This document shows positions 22,735 to 33,881 of a stretch of 64,000 nt of DNA, piece by piece. The notes below the pieces were generated by a model that saw only the letters and a program-made list of their open reading frames with translations, was not told where the DNA came from and searched no databases. Source of the stretch: Chlorops oryzae (lineage: Eukaryota > Arthropoda > Insecta > Diptera > Chloropidae); NCBI GenBank assembly GCA_020466095.1, contig CM035806.1, forward strand, positions 123,582,938-123,646,937, given 5' to 3'. The position numbers were made by a program, and so were the translations under genes. Numbering within the stretch: position 1 is the first letter of the stretch; every line of letters begins with the position of its first letter.

Positions 22735-23991
22735 CAGGGCGTGCAACCGAAACCGTAACCGTAACCGATTTTAACCAGTTTATTTTCCTAACCGAAATAA
22801 AACCGAAACCGCTATTTTGTTTTTTTGGAAACCGGTTCCCGAACCAAAACCAAAACACCGAAACCGGTTCGAAACGATTTCTGAAACAATTTCCAACATC
22901 TTCCCCAAAATTTCATTTATGTCATGGTCGCTCATTAATGCGCCACATAAACATTAAGTCTGACTGATCAGTCACCCGTGTGCGTGTTTATGTACTCTTG
23001 CCAATACATATCCCTTCATGTGTCGGTGTGCCACACACGTGCTTTTTGCACTAAAACAATTAACTGACTCATTCAGTCAATGTTTATGTGACTCTTAATC
23101 CATTACATAATTTGTTTATATGACCACTTGATTCGTATTTACTCGACACGTTTAAGACTATCTGTCTTTTTTTGCCACCAGTAAAAATCGTGTGGGCAAA
23201 CAGAGACAGATAGACTTAAGTGTGTCGGGTGAACACGTATCTAGCGGGTCGTGTAAACATTCTAAATGCCGATTATAAAAAAATAGCCACATCTTACACC
23301 ATGTCCTAACATCAGCCAAAGATGCACCTTTTGGAAGCTTTAAGATTTTCGGCACAAACATAATAAATAAGGTTTGTGCGCATTTACACGTTAAGACATA
23401 TCGATAATGAAAAACATATTTTGCAGTTTCGAAATTATCCCATTTGAATACAAGAAAGAGAAGCATTGATTGAAGTATGAAGAATATTGTTCCGGAACAG
23501 TTAACAAACACCGTCTCTTTTCTTCTTACGTCTTTCTTTACTTACTTAATTTTCTTAAAACATTTGTTCGTGAGTCTGACTCTAGAATATTGAAATTTCT
23601 TAACGTGTTAATGCGTATTGACAATGGCTTTAGTTTTGTGCTGTGAATATCAATGGTCTATAAAGCGAACCCGACACGGTACTGAATTGCATACTGAATC
23701 CTGAAAGGTTAAGGTGCGTTTGAAGTCTATATTTCATAGTCAAGATTTTTTTTGTACTGCAACGACAGTTGGAAATTTAACAATTTTAGGGTTTGCTTTG
23801 CAAGAGATTAATATCTTGAATTTTTTCCGCGATTCTTAAAATCTTTGAAAAACCGTAACCGTAACCGGAACGAACGATACCGAAACCAAAATAGTTTTTT
23901 TCAGAACGAAACCGTAATCGAAACCATAATCATTTCATAACCAAAATCATAACCATAACCCGAACGTTATTTGTTTCGTTTGCACGCCCTG
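22735..23991. mobile_element. hAT element, CAGGGCGTGC ends
   Basis: 1,257 bp. Ends CAGGGCGTGCAACCGAAAC and GTTTCGTTTGCACGCCCTG with a perfect 8-bp duplication CTTACAAA (22727-22734, 23992-23999). Subterminal regions are arrays of AACCGTAACCG-like words. The 117-codon minus frame at 23158 resembles no transposase I know. A truncated relative lies at 46163-46498. Confidence 0.85.
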
Positions 23992-24083
23992 CTTACAAAC
24001 ATAACAATCGGGCTTAAAATATACATATCTAGATACTTCAATTCAAGATGTAGGCACTAGGGCAACAACTAAAAATAAATAAA

Positions 24084-24646
24084 AACAAGGAAGGGTGTTA
24101 TAGTCAGGCGAGCCTGACAATAGAATACCCGACACAGACACACATCTTTAAATAATTTTTCATATCAGGAGTTGTTTAAGGCCATAGTAGGGGCCCCATA
24201 TACCGACTTTTGTTTAATTTCTTTATGAAAACCGCCCCTTTGTCACACCCACTTTTCCAATTTTAATCGGAGGCTTAAATATACGCGCAAATTCTAAGTT
24301 TCATTGAAATATTTGGAAAAAGTCAGATTTTGGGGCAGTTTTGAGATTTTTGTGACAGAACCTAGTACTGGAGGTACCCCTAAAAATGGTCCGATCGGGT
24401 CTGTTCTTACTCATGTGCCCGTGAGCACGCATACCAAATTTCGTCAAGATAGCTCAACTCCTTCGATAAGAAAACTGTATCTATACAAACAGACGGACAG
24501 ACGGACGGACATGTCTAAATCGAACCTCCTGGTGACGCTGATCATTTCTATATATATTTTGTATGGTCTATCTCGACTGGTTCTGGGTATTACACACAAC
24601 CTCACAAACGCAATATACCCTCGACACAGAGTGTGTCGGGTATAAA
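24084..24646 (-). mobile_element. INE subfamily A, nested copy
   Basis: Begins AACAAGGAAGGGTG and the TCAGGCGAGCCTGA hairpin (complement of the 3' end), and ends GACACAGAGTGTGTCGGGTA. Both termini are intact but the middle is shortened (563 bp against ~868 bp). It inserted into the hAT at 22442-24824. Confidence 0.85.
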
Positions 24647-25233
24647 AAATACAGATCAGTGATATCAAACGAAATGGGAATGTCAAAATCCGTTTAGTTT
24701 TAATAAAACAGGGCTGCTAGCCCTCAAAACAAAAAAGGTATCAAATTCAGAAAAAAAGTATCTCCGTATCATTTGGAAAAAAAAGTATCACTTTTGATTC
24801 AATTGTATCAGTTTAGCAACACTGGTCCGTATATAGATTTCCTATCGAAGGAATTGAGCTATCTTCACCAAATTCGGTATGCGTGTATTCGGGACGTGTA
24901 TAAGCACAAATTCGAGAGTGGGCCATCTTAAGGATGCCTCCATTACTAGGGTCCGTCACAAAAAACCCAAAACTGCATCACAATCGGAGTTTTTAGAAAT
25001 ATTTCAATGAAAATTTAAATTTGACTTTCTATCTATTTAATCCTCCAATTAATTTGAAACTAAATCGGAACATGAGGGCCTTACTTAAAAGCTTAAAAAA
25101 ATTCCCACAATACGAGTACCTTGTTTTAATTGAGATGGTTTGGTAGTCTGTTTAAAAAAATTTTCAAACACACATGTCTGTACCAGGTTTTGTATGGCCA
25201 GGTTCGCCTGATTATAACACCCTTACTTGTTTT

Positions 25234-25937
25234 TTTAAATTACTTTGAGTTTGTATAATCTTTATAAAACAAAAGAACTATAAATTAAGGAAATAAAATA
25301 TTGCTAACCTCAGCACGAACCCATAAAAACACACATGAAAATACACAATTACCCTCATAAGCAGAGGTTCGTGTTCAGAGGGCACTTTTCAGCCGTTCAT
25401 AATCCCTTCGAAATGCGAAGAATCACAAAAGAACACGAGGAAATAGTCAGCATTACCCCAGCCGAAAAAATTTTGCACGTACGCGCCTGCATTTAGGCAA
25501 TAAAATATAATGCAGAATGTGATGTTGGCAGCTGTTAGAAATTCAGATTTTCATTTCCCATAATTAAGCATTAAAATTTGAAATTCGAAGCTTCTGGAAA
25601 AAAAGTTAAAAAAAAAAAAAAATGTTTAATTCAATATTAGCAAATACCCACATATGTATGTACATATTGAGTATAAGTATATATTTTTTATTTTTCTCTA
25701 AATATCAATGGAGTCAGTCCCTGTCGTACGTAGATAATTTTGAAAAATCAAGCGCAATATCAACATCGTCGTTTGTATTCCACTGCAGCTGTTTATTCTC
25801 CGCCGTCATCTGAAATTGAAATGTCAGCAGCAAATTTTCTGACTCAGGCTCATTTCTGCATAAGAATTTTGAAGAGAGCGATAAAAAATAAGACAATTAA
25901 TAAGAGCAATAACAAAAAAAAAAAACAAAAATAAATA
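25234..25937. other. Non-coding, no gene recognised
   Basis: AT-rich, A runs near 25608-25621 and 25913-25925. Overlapping short open frames lack family resemblance. Confidence 0.4.
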
Positions 25938-26488
25938 AAACAAGTAAGGGTGTTATAGTCAGGTCAGCTTGAAAATAGAATACCCGACACAGGCAAACAT
26001 GTTAAAATAATTTATAATATCAAGAGGTTTTTAAGGGCATAAGGGGCCCCATATCCCGACTTGTGTTAAAATTATTTATGAAAACCACCCCTTTGCCACG
26101 CCCACTTTTAAAATTTTTTACCCTTAATAATGGACCTATCAAAGAAATTTTTATAAAGGATGTTTATGGCTACAAAGGAAGCATAAGTGCCTAATTTCGT
26201 TCAAGTCCCCTTTGAATTTCGGATGCAGGAGACAAGTTTCGAAAAACGGCCTTCTGCCACGCCCAATTTTCCAATTTTTTAAAATCAGATAACTTGCCTT
26301 TAAATATGTTCAAATATCAAATTTCATCACAATATCTTGAAAAACTCCGATTTTAGAGCAGGTTTTGCGATTTTCGTAACAGACCCTAGTACGGGAGGTA
26401 TGTATATAATTTGTATGATCTATCTCGACTGGTTCTGGGTGTTACACACAAACACAATATACCTCCGACACAGAGTGTTCCGGGTTTA
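25938..26488 (-). mobile_element. INE subfamily A, internally deleted
   Basis: 3' end complement AACAAGTAAGGGTG at the left and CGACACAGAGTGTTCCGGG at the right. Internal deletions remove the GTCTGTCTG part; GGAGGTATGTATATAATTTG joins distant segments. Confidence 0.8.
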
Positions 26489-27699
26489 AAAGTTGTCTAA
26501 TCCGGGACCAAGGCCATGTATATGAATTTCCCTTAGTTTTTAACGCTTCGAAATGAAAATTAATTGCGATAACGCCACAAGCCTTTGATCGTTCGGCTTA
26601 AGTGGCTTTATTTCCCGTTTCGAGTGATTATTCCACACTTTTCTTTTCTTTTTGCCCCCCGCTCCCTTGTGAAGCTGACAAGTTTCGTAATCGAACACCG
26701 ATTGGGACTCATCAAGAGGGCTCTTCAATGGTCTCGAAAGCGAACACGATTACGCCGCACAGTGTATTATTTTGACAATCTAGCTGCACTTTAATCAAAA
26801 ATTTTTGTTGTTTTTTTAATAAAATTTAAATGCAAATATATTTAGAATTATCCACTGATGTCAGAAATGGGAAAAGTTCTAGAAAAAGTTTATTTATTTT
26901 GAGAAACAGCGCTACGAAATTGGGCATGATGAATGCGTCAAAAATCATTAAAGTCTATTGAAGAAATACGCAATCTTCGAAACGATGTAGATAATGCATT
27001 TATGAATATAATTTTACGCGGTCTTTTTTAAATTAAAGATAAGTGTTTTTCAAAACAAAATATATTTTTCTTATATGTACTCCAATTGTTAAAAATATAC
27101 TTCTTTCAAAGACCATTAAAATACCTCTTCTAATTTTGAGTTTTTATGAAAATGACAAAATGTTTTGGTCAATAAGTAATATTGCATCACATAGTTGCGT
27201 CTTCTGACTATGCGCACAATTTAGCTTAATATGTCTTCTAACAGCAATGTCTAATAACAACCGCTAGCTGCGGCCTCCATACAACTTATTTCGATTTTTA
27301 AGCTGATTTTTGACTTTTTTGAAGTTTTTGAGCTATGGCTCTTACCACTGAAAAAGCGCGATTGCAGAAAGTAATAGTTTTTAATGCAAAATTTTTAATT
27401 TGACTGAACAAATGAAATGTATTTAATACACACTAATCCAGCTTAATTAATTTTTAAGGAATTTTTTTTGAAAAATTTGTATATCAAAAAGCGACCAATT
27501 TATGCGAAAATCTCATATATTTTCAATGGTATGGCTGCACTTGTAACATATAATAACATTATTACGAAAATAAGTATAATAAAAAACGTTAAATAAGCAT
27601 TGTAGTACGTTCGCACGGTTATGTTATTGAGAGACAAGATTAATAACGTATAATACATAAATTTTCTCAATTGTATATTTTATTCCCTATTGATACGAA
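26489..27699. other. Non-coding, no gene recognised
   Basis: AT-rich; no repeat termini or conserved frames seen. 26500-26790 looks single-copy. Confidence 0.4.
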
Positions 27700-28000
27700 A
27701 TTTTTTGGAAAGAGTTGAAAAATGGTCCCATCAGGTCCATTACTGTAGGAGTTGTATATGAAAATGAAAAAATATCATTTGCGTTCAATATTTCTGTGAA
27801 TTATTTTTGTATGAACCATTTTCGAAAACACGCCTTTTTGTGACGCTCACTTTTCCAATTTTTAGAAATTATATTTTGTGTCTTTAAATGTGTTCAAATA
27901 TCGAATTTCATCAAAATATCTCGAAAAACTCACATTTTAGAGCAATTTTTATGATTTTATAGCAGACCCTAGTACGGGAGGTACCCGAAAAAATAGTTCA
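27700..28000 (-). mobile_element. INE subfamily A, very degenerate fragment
   Basis: CACTTTTCCAATTTTTAGAA, TCATCAAAATATCTCGAAAA and CAGACCCTAGTACGGGAGG match the minus-strand order. Other segments are rearranged, so it is older than its neighbours. Confidence 0.55.
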
Positions 28001-28684
28001 ATTCCCACAATTTTTACACAATCTGGATATGTCAATTTTACTTACACCGGCCAAATTTCATAAATATAGGTGCAATAGTTTCTAAGATATTGAATTAAGT
28101 GCAGCTATATGGCCAAAAACGTACACCGTGCGCGTCGTCGTCTATGAGTCATTTTAATGAAATAGATATTTTTTATATATTTTTTTAAAATTATTTTTCT
28201 TCTTTTTATTTGCATAAAATTCTTTTCTTTTTTTTTTTTTTTTTAAATACGCTTTGAGATTTTAAGGCCTTTTGATATGCCCCCCTTTTACACACGTACA
28301 AATACATAGATGTGTTGTCAACGCTCCCAGTAGGTAAAGTCACCCTGACGTCACCGATTGCTTCCAAAGTGACATCGGTGCCGGGAACACATAACACTTT
28401 AATGGTGCGTTTGTATGATATATGTACGTACCCAGAGTGGCAGTTACGTCATGGGTGGTTTAGTATCGTAAAATTTTTTTTTATGTCTCCTTTAAAAAAT
28501 TCCATTAATACAAGGAACTTTATGGCTTGCTTTTTTTGCTGAGCGCAGAACGTTATTCTTTAATATTTTTTTTTAAGTCGAACCTTTTTTTTAACTTTTA
28601 TTTGTCCAAGTAATATGATTACATATTATATATCTTATTTCTATTTCATAATTATTTCCTATTCTTAGTGTTTTCCTTGCATCC
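28001..28684. other. Non-coding, no gene recognised
   Basis: Includes a T run (28230-28244) and a GC-richer patch at 28310-28400 (AAAGTCACCCTGACGTCACC) whose origin is unclear. Confidence 0.4.
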
Positions 28685-28820
28685 TTATGTGCTTTCCAGA
28701 CGTGCAACGAATTCTCGAGATTTCAGACAATCATAGAACATTTTTTGACATTCGAAATCCAGGCGGTTTGAATTTTGTTCTGAAATCCCGAGATTTCGTT
28801 GTACGTCTGAAAAGCATATT
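28685..28820. repeat. Palindromic foldback MITE, copy 2
   Basis: Inverted arms of ~42 bp (TGCTTTCCAGACGTGCAACG / CGTTGTACGTCTGAAAAGCA) around a ~50-bp core. It resembles 1082-1214 in arm layout and in the GTTCTGAAAT core. Confidence 0.65.
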
Positions 28821-28850
28821 AGACATTTTTCAAAGATTTTGACCATTATA

Positions 28851-29100
28851 TGAGTCGTTCAGTGGATAAAGGGAATGAGTCTATTTTTTTGGCGTTTTTG
28901 AGATTTAGCGTGGATACACTTTCTTTTATGACTTTTATGACTTTTTTACAAATTGTACAAGAAGCCCTGATAATTAATTTTGCTATTTTAATTTCGAGTT
29001 TTATTGTAACAACTAGTTTTAAAATTCAACTTCAACTGTTCTGTCGTTTTTCTGCATTTAAAATTTTTGGACTCATTCCCATTATCCACTGAGCGACTCA
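28851..29100. mobile_element. Mariner-type MITE, 250 bp
   Basis: TA-flanked (28849-28850, 29101-29102). TGAGTCGTTCAGTGGATAA and its complement TTATCCACTGAGCGACTCA give ~31 bp of inverted repeat with few mismatches. No coding capacity. Confidence 0.75.
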
Positions 29101-29106
29101 TATGTA

Positions 29107-29433
29107 AGGTAACTGACCCAAATAAGGCCATGCTAACGATTTTTGCTACAGAGGCGAAAAATGGTTGAACTTGTAAAGAGTTTGGATCTTAATCGCTTTT
29201 GGGTCTTATAAAGCCCACTCAATATAGTTTTTGGACAACGTTTTATTCGGAAGCAACCCTTTTATTTTGAATAAAGCTCGAGTTTTGGTATTAAAATCAA
29301 GGCTTTAAAAAATTATCAACAACTTTTAGAAAAACGTTGTTCTTCTTTTCAGAAAAAATTAGATCAAGCACGTTGTTTTCACTACTGTCAACTTTGTTGG
29401 ACGACTACTATTCACCCAGCTAAGCAATCGCCG

Positions 29434-29475
<42 letters not shown>

Positions 29476-29600
29476 TTGTAAAGTAAATATAAACGGTTTA
29501 GAACATGCCAAAAATCATTATGTTGGGAGTGCTAGAAATATGTTTTTTTTTTTTAAATCGGGCCTCATTAGGACCATGTCGTTATTTGGCTCGAGTACCT
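29107..29600. mobile_element. TIR element, AGGTAACTGACCCAAATAA family, copy 1
   Basis: TA-flanked. Left AGGTAACTGACCCAAATAAG and right CTTATTTGGCTCGAGTACCT-like end (TTATTTGGCTCGAGTACCT). It shares long internal blocks with 39628-40478 (TTATCAACAACTTTTAGAAA, TAGATCAAGCACGTTGTTTT). A ~35-bp T run interrupts it at 29439-29472. No transposase is visible. Confidence 0.7.
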
Positions 29601-29602
29601 TA

Positions 29603-30087
29603 TTACACTTCGTTTCTTTAAATAATAGTTTATCGCTGTACCATTATCATTAGATAAAGATTTCCCTCAAAGGGCAAGAGTGAAGATTTGAAGTCGCCAT
29701 CCCGGCGCTATAGGACAACAAACTATGAATCATGTCGAAGAAAACATTCCGTCAGAGTCCATCCAAACAACCAATGAAATTGAAAGAAAGGACAAAATTC
29801 TTTTCCTACGATAACATTAACATTTCACCCAACTGTTCATGCACGACACTGTCGCCCATATACCACCGATGACGTAACTAATTATATCGTCGTACAAAAA
29901 ATATATTCCTATTGGGTAGTTGCTGTATTGAAAATGTGTACCTCAGTGTGTATTTGTACTTATTGTGTTTTTGTCCGTTTATGGCAATCTTGATCTCGCG
30001 ATCGTGGAAAAGTAGAGGAAAAAACGAAACGCGTTTTTGATGAAGTAATCGCAAAAATTGTTTTTTTTTAAATATTTTTTAAATTTT
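29603..30087. other. Non-coding, no gene recognised
   Basis: No repeat boundary or conserved frame seen. Confidence 0.4.
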
Positions 30088-30724
30088 TATACCCAGCGTA
30101 AGCGGGGTATATTAGTTTTGTGCGAATATTGTAACAGGGAGAATTAAGCTCCGGAGATATAGACAAATATATATAGAAATGATCAGGATCAAAAACTCAA
30201 TCGATTTAGACATGTCCATCCGTCCGTCTGTCCGTCCGTTTGTGGTCGGATCTACTCCGAAATGGCTGGACCAACCAAGTCAATATTTGGCACACATGTA
30301 TATCGGGGCCCGAGTATGATCCTAAGTAAAAATGGGAGACATCCGCCCACTGCCACGCCCACAAATGAATTTATTGTGTTTTCAGTAAAATGCTTGTAAC
30401 TTGCGAACCACTCAACACATTCCATTGATATTTGTTGTACTGGCAAACTACGAAAAGGGACATATCCTGGAAAAAATGGACGCCGTCCTCATCGAGCCAC
30501 GCCCACAAATAAAGGTTTATCGTAACTTGTGAAGTAAAAGGCGTAGAAGCTTCAAATTCGCAACATAGGTTGACCAAGGCGAATGAAAGGTGTGGGGAAA
30601 TAATTTATGTGGCCCGCACACTGCCACGCCCACAAATAGAGAAGCAAAATATAGTGCGCTCATAATGTCGGGACGCTGGGTATTTCAAAGTCGGGCTTGA
30701 CCGACTTTAGCTTTCTTACTTGTT
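30088..30724 (+). mobile_element. INE-like subfamily B, reference copy
   Basis: Starts TATACCCAGCGTAAGCGGGG, has AATGATCAGGATCAAAAACT and CCGTCCGTCTGTCCGTCCG, several CACTGCCACGCCCAC blocks, and ends GGGCTTGACCGACTTTAGC plus TTTCTTACTTGTTTT. Subfamily B shares the 5' TATACCC, the ATATATAGAAATGATCAG core and the terminal TTACTTGTTT with subfamily A, but its internal sequence differs. Confidence 0.8.
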
Positions 30725-31171
30725 TTATTTTTATTTTACAGTAGTCTAGTCTAGTTAGTTATCCGTCTGTTGCAACGCTTAGGTGTGTCATTTTTCCACA
30801 ATTGATGGTGATGGAATAAGCTATGAGAAGCTTGATTCATCGCATTAGAACAAATGGAGAGATCATTTCAATCCATCGACCGATTGATCGATCGATCGGT
30901 CATTAACGAGCTCATTTAATTGCATGACTAAAGAGGAAAAATCCCAAATTGCCTCATTTACTCAATTAGCAGGCTTTTATTATTTAGCTTTTTCTTTTTC
31001 ATAATTTTAAGCATTTAATTAAGTGTTAAGGTTTGTTGCAGAACTGTTGTAAAACTGTCTCTAAACCAAGGGCTGGCAGAATGGGCAAAGCGATTTTGTG
31101 TTCATAACAAAGTGGAGGCTGCTAAAAAAAAAAAGAAAAAATTCCCAAAATAGGATGGCTATTTAAAAAAC
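30725..31171. other. Non-coding, no gene recognised
   Basis: GATCGATCGATCGGTC palindromic words near 30885; otherwise featureless. Confidence 0.4.
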
Positions 31172-32058
31172 AACAAGTAAAGAAGTTTACATCGGCTAAG
31201 CCGATTGCACACATACCTTTTCCTCAGCCTTAAATATGTTGAAACATTACCTTAACAAAAATTCCTGCCCTTTTCGTTGTTCTAGCTACACATTATCTGT
31301 GCTTCGATTTAGCTTCACAAATTCGAAATTATATTTAAGTACAAATTTTTTGCGAATGGTGGGCATGGTCAAATTTTAACCGTTAGAGGACATTTTGTCT
31401 AGCAGCGAATTACTCAATTCAAAATAGTGAAAATCAAATTTTTGCGAATTTCGCGAAATGGTTGGTCAATTTTTAACCTTAAGTGACGACTTTATTTGGC
31501 GGCAAAAATGCACAATCAGAAGAAGCAAAAAAAAATCATTTTTGTAAACAGATATGAGAATAAGAGAAGAGTGTTTTTTTCTAATGTGTAGGATGATGAC
31601 CATAAATATAGCGATGTCGCAATTTTTTTTCAGCGAAAGCTTAAGTCTACATGGTAGCTATACACACACCAAATTTCAATGCTGGGATGTATAGTAAAAA
31701 AGTTACCACGAAAAACTTTAAAAATCGTGATTTTTGAAACTTCTGAACCACTTCCCACGACCCAAGAAGGGACTACGAAAAAAATTTGTATGCAGTTTTT
31801 CGGACATTTACCTAGTTCAAGTCCATGCCAAATTTCAACATGATATCTTTCATGCTTAGGTAAATACGAAAAACTAAAGTGGACCGACAGACAGGGACAC
31901 AGACAGACAGACAGAAGACAGACAGACGACAGTGGCTAGATCGTTCCTTGTCACCCTGATCAAGAATATATATATATGTCTATATCTATCGCGACTCCTT
32001 TGGTATGTTACATACTCCGTGCCAAACTTAATATACCCTTTCCTTCGGAAAAGGTATA
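31172..32058 (-). mobile_element. INE-like subfamily C
   Basis: Minus strand. The 3' end complement is AACAAGTAAAGAAG, with the palindrome ATCGGCTAAGCCGAT just inside; the 5' end is TTCCTTCGGAAAAGGTATA at the right. GACAGACAGACAG, GATCAAGAATATATATATATG and GGCATGGTC match the INE plan. It differs in sequence from A and B apart from the ends, hairpin position and poly-CTGTC block. Confidence 0.75.
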
Positions 32059-32540
32059 AAAATCAAGACCAAGCTTATAATAATATTCCAAAGCAGCATA
32101 AAAGTGCTTGAATTGAAGGAAAACAGCTACGGATCGTCGCATTACCATTCCTGGTATTTCTTGCTTGACTGTTCAGCTCAGCTGAGATTTCGATATAATG
32201 TTAGCTGAAAGTACTGTTTCGAAGGACATACTAGGTCTAAGTATCCTTTTAAATATCCTTAGCCGAGAAAAATCGATCCGTAGACCATCTTCCTTAGTTA
32301 GTTTTGATGCACGTTTTGCCAAATAATTGCACAGTCCCACAAAAAAGTGCCAGACGCAGGGATATCTGTGCTAACCATGTGCTTTCAGAGTTGCTGAATT
32401 CGAATTTGAGGTCTAAGTAGCTCCATCGGTTCGCCATAACCTCAGAAAGAAACTCCACTCCAGGAAAAATTTTTTTTCCAGGCCAGAAAAAAGCTAATAA
32501 TAAGCAAATTTCATAATAAGGAGGAACACATGATAATAAT
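32059..32540. other. Non-coding, no gene recognised
   Basis: No terminal repeats or conserved frames recognised. Confidence 0.4.
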
Positions 32541-33003
32541 CTTAACCTAGATTGAACTTTTATTAGTTCAATACCTACCTATTCCCATTTCAATTATAAA
32601 CACTTATGTTTAGTAGGTTTAGTATCTTAGAATAACAATTCTTAATATTTATACGGCAAATCTAAGATGTGAGTTCTTTTAAGTCGCGTAATTTCGTAAC
32701 TATCATCTAAAAGCCTTATAGCCAATGGATTCCAATGATCACTTAACCTATCCAAGTATCTTATGATATTTTTACTTATCTCTTCTTTAACAGTAATCAT
32801 TTTTAAGTCTCTATGTATTATTTTATTATTTACATACCACGGAGCTTTTATTAATATTCTTAACGTTTTTGATTGATATCTTTGCAATATCTCAATATTT
32901 GATTTGCTTGCTGTACCCCACAACTGAATGCCATAGGTCCATATAGGCTTTAACACGACTTTATAAAGTATTAGTTTATTTACTTTACTAAGAGACGAAT
33001 TAG
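32541..33003 (-). pseudogene. Jockey-like LINE, reverse transcriptase C-terminal end
   Basis: The minus-strand frame from 33003 down to the stop at 32642 gives the C-terminal region after the reverse transcriptase core: LYKVVLKPIWTYGIQLWG, then IEILQRYQSKTLRI, APWYV and IHRDL, typical of the Jockey clade. The frame is intact but only ~120 residues survive; the catalytic domain and ORF1 are lost by 5' truncation. About 100 bp of 3' UTR follows, without a clear poly-A. It resembles the fragment at 62297 but is a different family member. Confidence 0.85.
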
Positions 33004-33379
33004 GACCGAGGAGCCACCACGTTATGCTTCTTAATGTTCACAAGCAACCACCGTGTGAAGGTATCATCTGAATTCAAATATTCGAAAACAGTTAAAGATG
33101 CATTCGCAAAATGTTGGTGAACCATGTTTTGGTATTTTGTTATAGTTTGGTATTCTTTAACAAATTTGAGGTGTAAAAAAATGTGCCAATTTAGAAACCA
33201 CCCATCGAATAGACGAACGCATAGCGAGAACAAAACAAAAAACAAGCTTCATCAAAAATACCACAACATGAGATCAGAAAAATGCCGCATAACCGGCTTT
33301 AGTGAATAAATATTCATTGAAAAATTGTTTTTTTTCTTCTACGCCACAAAATGCTGCATATGTTGCTCGGTTCTATATA
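33004..33379. other. Non-coding, no gene recognised
   Basis: Short opposing open frames without family resemblance. Confidence 0.4.
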
Positions 33380-33557
33380 CAGTCGACTTTTGTTAATTCG
33401 AAACTCGAGGGACTCTTAAAATATAATATTACGAATGATCGAGTGTTTGAATTAACGAGAGTCCACTGTATAAATAGATTTTGTACCAAACTCGTGATCA
33501 CTTTGAATTATAGAGAGTTTCGAATTATCGAAGGTTTGAATTAACGAGAGTCCACTG
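33380..33557. mobile_element. pogo-like MITE with duplicated right end
   Basis: TA-flanked; CAGTCGACTTTTGTTAATTC at the left and TTAACGAGAGTCCACTG at the right. A second copy of the right end, also followed by TA, lies at 33441-33471, so two right termini share one left end. Confidence 0.7.
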
Positions 33558-33876
33558 TACATACACCAGCACACACAAATACACGAACACATGCAGACAG
33601 AACTCATACAAAAGCACGGAATGAGAGCTCAAATTGGCATATTTTGTCTAAAGTTCAAACATTTCCGGCATAAGAACGCGTCGCGTGTACACCAATAAAT
33701 ATCTATACTCACATGTTTTTGTTGCTGTTGTTGTTGTTGTTGATGATGATGTTGCTTTTTGTTTCAATGGTCTTTTTAGCAATTAGTGTTTCCAGCGAAT
33801 TTTTGCTCCAAATTCCATAGCAGAAATACGTAAAAATTGGAGCCTCCGCATGTGATTTTTCGCCGCTGGTTGCGAG
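33558..33876. other. Non-coding; GTT/GAT triplet repeats
   Basis: TTGTTGTTGTTGATGATGATG near 33730-33755. No supported frame. Confidence 0.5.
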
Positions 33877-33881
33877 CGACG

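Larger units (their letters stand above)
22442..24824. mobile_element. hAT element with two nested insertions
   Basis: Starts CAGTGATGCCACTCGC and ends TTTAGCAACACTG, with a perfect 8-bp duplication GTCCGTAT (22434-22441, 24825-24832). AAAGTATCAAAA words recur near both ends. Removing the inner hAT (22735-23991) and INE (24084-24646) leaves ~550 bp, a MITE-sized element. Confidence 0.85.
22312..25233 (+). mobile_element. INE subfamily A, split by a hAT
   Basis: The 5' part (22312-22441) runs GTGTGGTTGTGTGTAACACC to CTATCTGTCCGTAT. The 3' part (24833-25233) resumes at ATAGATTTCCTATCGAAGG and ends ACACCCTTACTTGTTT. The two join exactly when the hAT and one GTCCGTAT are removed. It is the outermost layer of a three-level nest. 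Confidence 0.8.

Noticed and set aside
23158..23511. 117-codon minus-strand frame as hAT transposase
   Set aside because: No BED finger, DDE residues or dimerisation motif could be seen; kept as unassigned interior of the element.
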